Positions 60,480 to 64,000 of a DNA stretch of 64,000 nt are shown piece by piece. This stretch comes from Populus alba (Eukaryota > Streptophyta > Magnoliopsida > Malpighiales > Salicaceae), in contig NC_133293.1 of NCBI RefSeq assembly GCF_005239225.2, forward strand, positions 124,001 to 188,000, read 5' to 3'. Positions within the stretch are counted from its first letter, which is position 1, and each line of letters begins with the position of its first letter. The notes below the pieces were generated by a model. That model was not told where the DNA came from. It was given only the letters and a program-made list of their open reading frames with translations, and did not search any database. The translations under genes were made by a program, and so were the position numbers.

Positions 60480-62640
60480 TATAAAATATAAAATTATTTT
60501 CGGGACACGGGGATGTAAGCTTTTGAGTTGTAAAAGACCAAAACACTAGAAGAATAGCCAAATTGAGATGTTTTGACAAGATAGGATGAAGAAATTAAGG
60601 AAATTAAGGTTGAAATCCAAACTTGACCAAAATTGAAAGAATTCATAAGTCTAAGGACTTCATTAAACTCGTAACATGTTTAATTGACTTATTTAAGGAC
60701 TTCATTGAAGAAGAATTAAGTTTGAAAGTCAATTGGGCAAAAATTAGAAGAATTAATTAAATTCAAGAACTTAATTAAACTTCTAATGGTTTTTGTGGAT
60801 TCAACCAAGGACTAAATTAAAGAAAAATCAAGTTTAAAGGCTTACTTTATATCAATTTGCAAATATTGAAATATTAGGGACACAATCGAAACTTTGAAAT
60901 GCTAAATTATTGCAATTAGAAGTTTTATTGGAAGAAATTTGAAGTATGAAGTTTAATTGAAAGAAATTTGAAGTATGAAGTTTAATTAAGGACTGTTAAA
61001 GAAATTCAAAACCAGTGACTACTTTATAAAAAACACTAAAACATAAGGGTCCAATTGAAGAAGGCTAAGAGTGAAATTATAAGGAATCCAAAAGATTAGG
61101 GTTGATTGGGGGTTCCATTGCAAAGTGCCAAAGGTTTAAGGACAAAAATAAGAAATATTATAATTTCACTATTCATTGTCTTCTTCCCTAAAAATAAAAG
61201 AAAAATGATGTCCAATTGCCCACCTTTAAACCTTAATTTTCCCCTCATAGCTTCACCATACCATACAAATCTTGTGTCAACCCATGATATTTTTACTTTA
61301 TTCTAAGCTAAAAATTCAAGCTTTTATTGTATTAAAAACCTATAAATTCTTTTCCAAAAACACTACTCAATATTGCTCTGCTTGTAAAAACAACCATGCA
61401 TCCTCCTTTATCAATTGCAGAGCTAGATCTATTCCTCAACATCAAGAATCAAGATCCCATCGACCTATGAACCATAGAACCTCCTCATTTCTCCTATAAA
61501 ACACTAACCCAGACAGCTAGAGGGGAAGGAGATGAGCACTGCAATAAACATCATCTCCCAACCATGACTACAACAACCTTCTCCTTATTTTTCTTAGCCT
61601 AAAACCAACAAAACCCAATCATCGACCAACATTAGCCCATCACTCCACCCAAAACAACCAGCAACCACCTGGATAATAAAATTTATCGTGAACTCTCTTT
61701 ATTTGCCCTAACTCTCAATAAAGATAACCGTTTTCACACCACAGTATGCCTCCCGTCAACCGCCACACAAAAAAGGACACTCGATGTGTGCCTCCACACC
61801 AACCTCCTCCAAAACCTAAAACCACCACAATCACTAGTCCTCACTCAGACCAAAAATAAAGAAAAACAAAAGGACCCAACAACTCTTTACCCTTCCCTCT
61901 CAGCTTCCACCATTACCGAGTTGCACATGTGCGACGTCACAACTAGCGTCCTTTTTAGGATCTGGAAATCGAGAAATAGGGAAGAAAGGGATTTCTTGTC
62001 TTTTATTCGTGGAAAGAGGGAATAAGAGTCATCACTTAGTATTTTAATCACTAGAAACCTTAACTAGTCTTAGAGATTGGCACGATGACTGGTTGCATAA
62101 AAATATATTAACACCAAAAATATGTCATATCTAAGGTAAGCTACATTGTTTAATTGTTTGATATAAACTAAGGTATTTTCGTGTTTTCTAATAGTTAGTT
62201 TGTCTAAGGTTTAAGAAAAGTTCTTTTCGGTAAGGAGATTCTTATCTTATCGGGTAAAACCTAACCATTCTAATGTCGAAGAAAAGAAGAACTAACTCTT
62301 ATTTAATACTAGAAATACATCTCATGTACAAGTTTGTAATCCTTGATATTAAAAGAAAACAAAATAATTTTTTTTTTGTATTTTTGAAATATTAGCCTAG
62401 TTTTCATGGCTTTAATAAACTGGTTATTAAAGCTCAAAATGCATCCTAACACATATTTTTTGAATTTTTTGTTGTATGAAAATTTCTTATAAGCTTGAAG
62501 ACTTAACTGTATGCATGGAAGCAAGACATTTTTTTGTTATTTTTTTATATAATTTTTTGCAATATTTTGGAGAAAATCATGTATTTTAATACCGGATTTG
62601 TATCTTTATATCATAAATTTTTTGAAAGGTTTTTTGTTTA
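60480..62640 (+). other. LTR-like tract, lineage unclear
   Basis: Begins with aattgaag/ttaattaagg-rich sequence similar in style to 1-600, includes a 27-bp tandem repeat (about 60930-60990) and a dispersed repeat copy at its right end (62090-62640). No coding region or clear partner LTR seen. It could be the LTR of a Tat/Ogre-type element reaching beyond the window. Confidence 0.35.
62090..62640 (+). repeat. Dispersed repeat copy
   Basis: Similar in the same orientation to 33950-34500 and, inverted, to 4280-4560. Confidence 0.5.
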
Positions 62641-62689
62641 AATTATATATATATATATAGACACACACAATTGGGATGTGTGCGGCCCA

Positions 62690-62880
62690 ATTATGTGAGT
62701 TGAGCCCACCCTAGTTATGTCGAGATTCGGCCCAAAAGAAACTAGGTCGAGGTTGACCCAACAAGGTTGGGCCGATGTCGGCCCAAAACAAGAGTTAGGC
62801 TAATTTTAGCCCAACAGACTTTATTTTAGGGCAACTGGGTAGGACTCGACCCACACATTTTAGTCTGGGTCGACACTGGT
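62690..62880 (+). repeat. Repeated GGCCCAA motifs
   Basis: The words ggcccaa, gacccaa and agcccaa recur at least six times within 190 bp. No coding sense seen; probably part of a retrotransposon leader. Confidence 0.5.
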
Positions 62881-62945
62881 CTGGCCTAGGAACAATGGCT
62901 CTCCATTGTTCATGTAGCTTGAATAGTGGAGATGGTTGGACAAAG

Positions 62946-62980
62946 AAGAAGGAGAAGGAGAAGGAGAAGGAGAAGGAGAG
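62946..62980 (+). repeat. (GAAGGA)n microsatellite
   Basis: About five to six hexamer units. Confidence 0.9.
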
Positions 62981-63069
62981 GCTGACTTGATGGTGGTGCT
63001 GTCAATGACGATGGCTCTCGGTGGTGTTGTTATGGTGGCGATGGGGAGGAATGGTGGCAGCAGTTGCAA

Positions 63070-63345
63070 TTCTTTTTTTTCTATGTGTAGAGACACATAC
63101 TTTTTCTTTTTCTTTCTCTCTTTTCTTTGTTTTTCTCTTTTCTCTTCTTTCTTTCTCTTATGTTTTGTTTCTTTTTCCTTTTCTTTTGTTCCTCTTCTCT
63201 ATTCATTTTTTCCAGTTCTCCCATGTTTTTCTTTCCCTTTCTTTTCTTTTCTTTTGCTGTGATCTCTTTCCTTTTCTTTTTCTTTTTCTTTCTCTCCCTA
63301 ATTCTCTCGTTTTCTAGTCATTGTTTTTTTTTTTCTGCCTTTTTT
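63070..63345 (+). repeat. Polypyrimidine tract
   Basis: About 275 bp almost only C and T, dominated by tttctttt and cttttct words. The phenylalanine-rich open frames here are artefacts of composition. Confidence 0.85.
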
Positions 63346-64000
63346 GTGTAAGGACCAAAAAATGAGTAACAACAACCAACCTCTTTCCTCTTCCACCATT
63401 AATAAAAAGAACCACAACTGTTAGCCATACCCATAGTTGTGAACAACCCCAATTTCACTGTTAAAGACATAAATTATTAGTATCGCCTTCATCTTTCAAC
63501 TACCAACAATTCCCTCTCACCGTGACTTTTTTTCATTCTCCCAACAAACTGTTAATAGTCAACCACCTTTTCCCCATCATTTTTCCTTAAGACATCAATG
63601 ACAACATGGTCCCTACCATTGAAAACCACAACCTCTCTTTTCCTAGTGGCTGTTGAACACAACTTAGTTATACTCAGCCACAGCCTGCAATTTGTGATCC
63701 TCAACCTTCTCCTCCTTTTCAACCAAACCAAATCACTCAAACCCAAAACAAATCATGACCCATCTATATTTCCTCTTAACCAAACCAAACCACCAAAACT
63801 CAAAATCAACAAGCCACAAACTCGATGTTGTTGTTGACCCAACCATCTCTTCCTACTGTTACCAATTGGACCTATCTCTTTCCATCACACCTTCCCCCAT
63901 GTTAATTGTTGAAATAACTAGAAAGGAGAAGAGAAAAACCGAGAAACAAATATATGAATAAGGAAAAAAAGAGAGATGAAAGCGAACTACTCGTGTTGAT

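Noticed and set aside
62936..63351. Phe-rich plus-strand frames (up to 108 codons)
   Set aside because: Produced by a polypyrimidine tract and a GAAGGA repeat; looks like membrane helices only by composition.

Overview
This is a plant nuclear window, AT-rich and dominated by transposable elements. It holds three host genes: a short class-B GATA factor, a proline-rich wall-type protein and an importin alpha. It also holds a decayed insertion of chloroplast DNA. I infer a woody eudicot, most likely Salicaceae (Populus or Salix). The reason is an AT-rich MITE-like repeat at several places (about 6190-6340, 26895-27050, 27380-27560) of a type I associate with Populus sequence. This is recognition from memory, not a search result.

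Layout. 1-2247: truncated long terminal repeat of a Tat/Ogre-like Ty3 element with its primer-binding-type motif, followed by a broken Tat pol fragment (2576-3400). 3400-8597: AT-rich non-genic DNA with repeat pieces. 8598-about 14340: degenerate CACTA (En/Spm) transposon with remains of both transposase genes. 15985-24105: remnants of Ty1/copia elements, split by a nearly complete Ty3 chromovirus (16429-23728, minus strand) that has LTRs, PBS, polypurine tract and a 5-bp target duplication. 25568-26089: proline-rich, probably GPI-anchored protein (plus). 31400-32039: GATA factor of three coding exons (minus). 35140-43231: older chromodomain-bearing Ty3 element (plus), itself interrupted by a 2.1-kb Mutator-like element (37268-39404). 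43773-about 49440: chloroplast DNA in the nucleus, with decayed rps8, rpl16 intron, rps3, rpl22, rps19, rpl2, petD, rpoA and rps11 in a circularly permuted order. 52921-58229: complete ten-exon importin alpha gene (minus), with a non-autonomous hAT-like element (54874-56339) in its largest intron. 58230-64000: AT-rich repeats and LTR-like sequence.

The host genes do not form a functional unit; they are ordinary separate plant genes among repeats. Most of the interest is in the insertion history: nested elements with readable target duplications, the permuted chloroplast insertion, and transposons sitting in a host intron. I found no convincing new biological system. The least explained piece is the interior of the Mutator-like element, which has splice-site-like signals on its minus strand.
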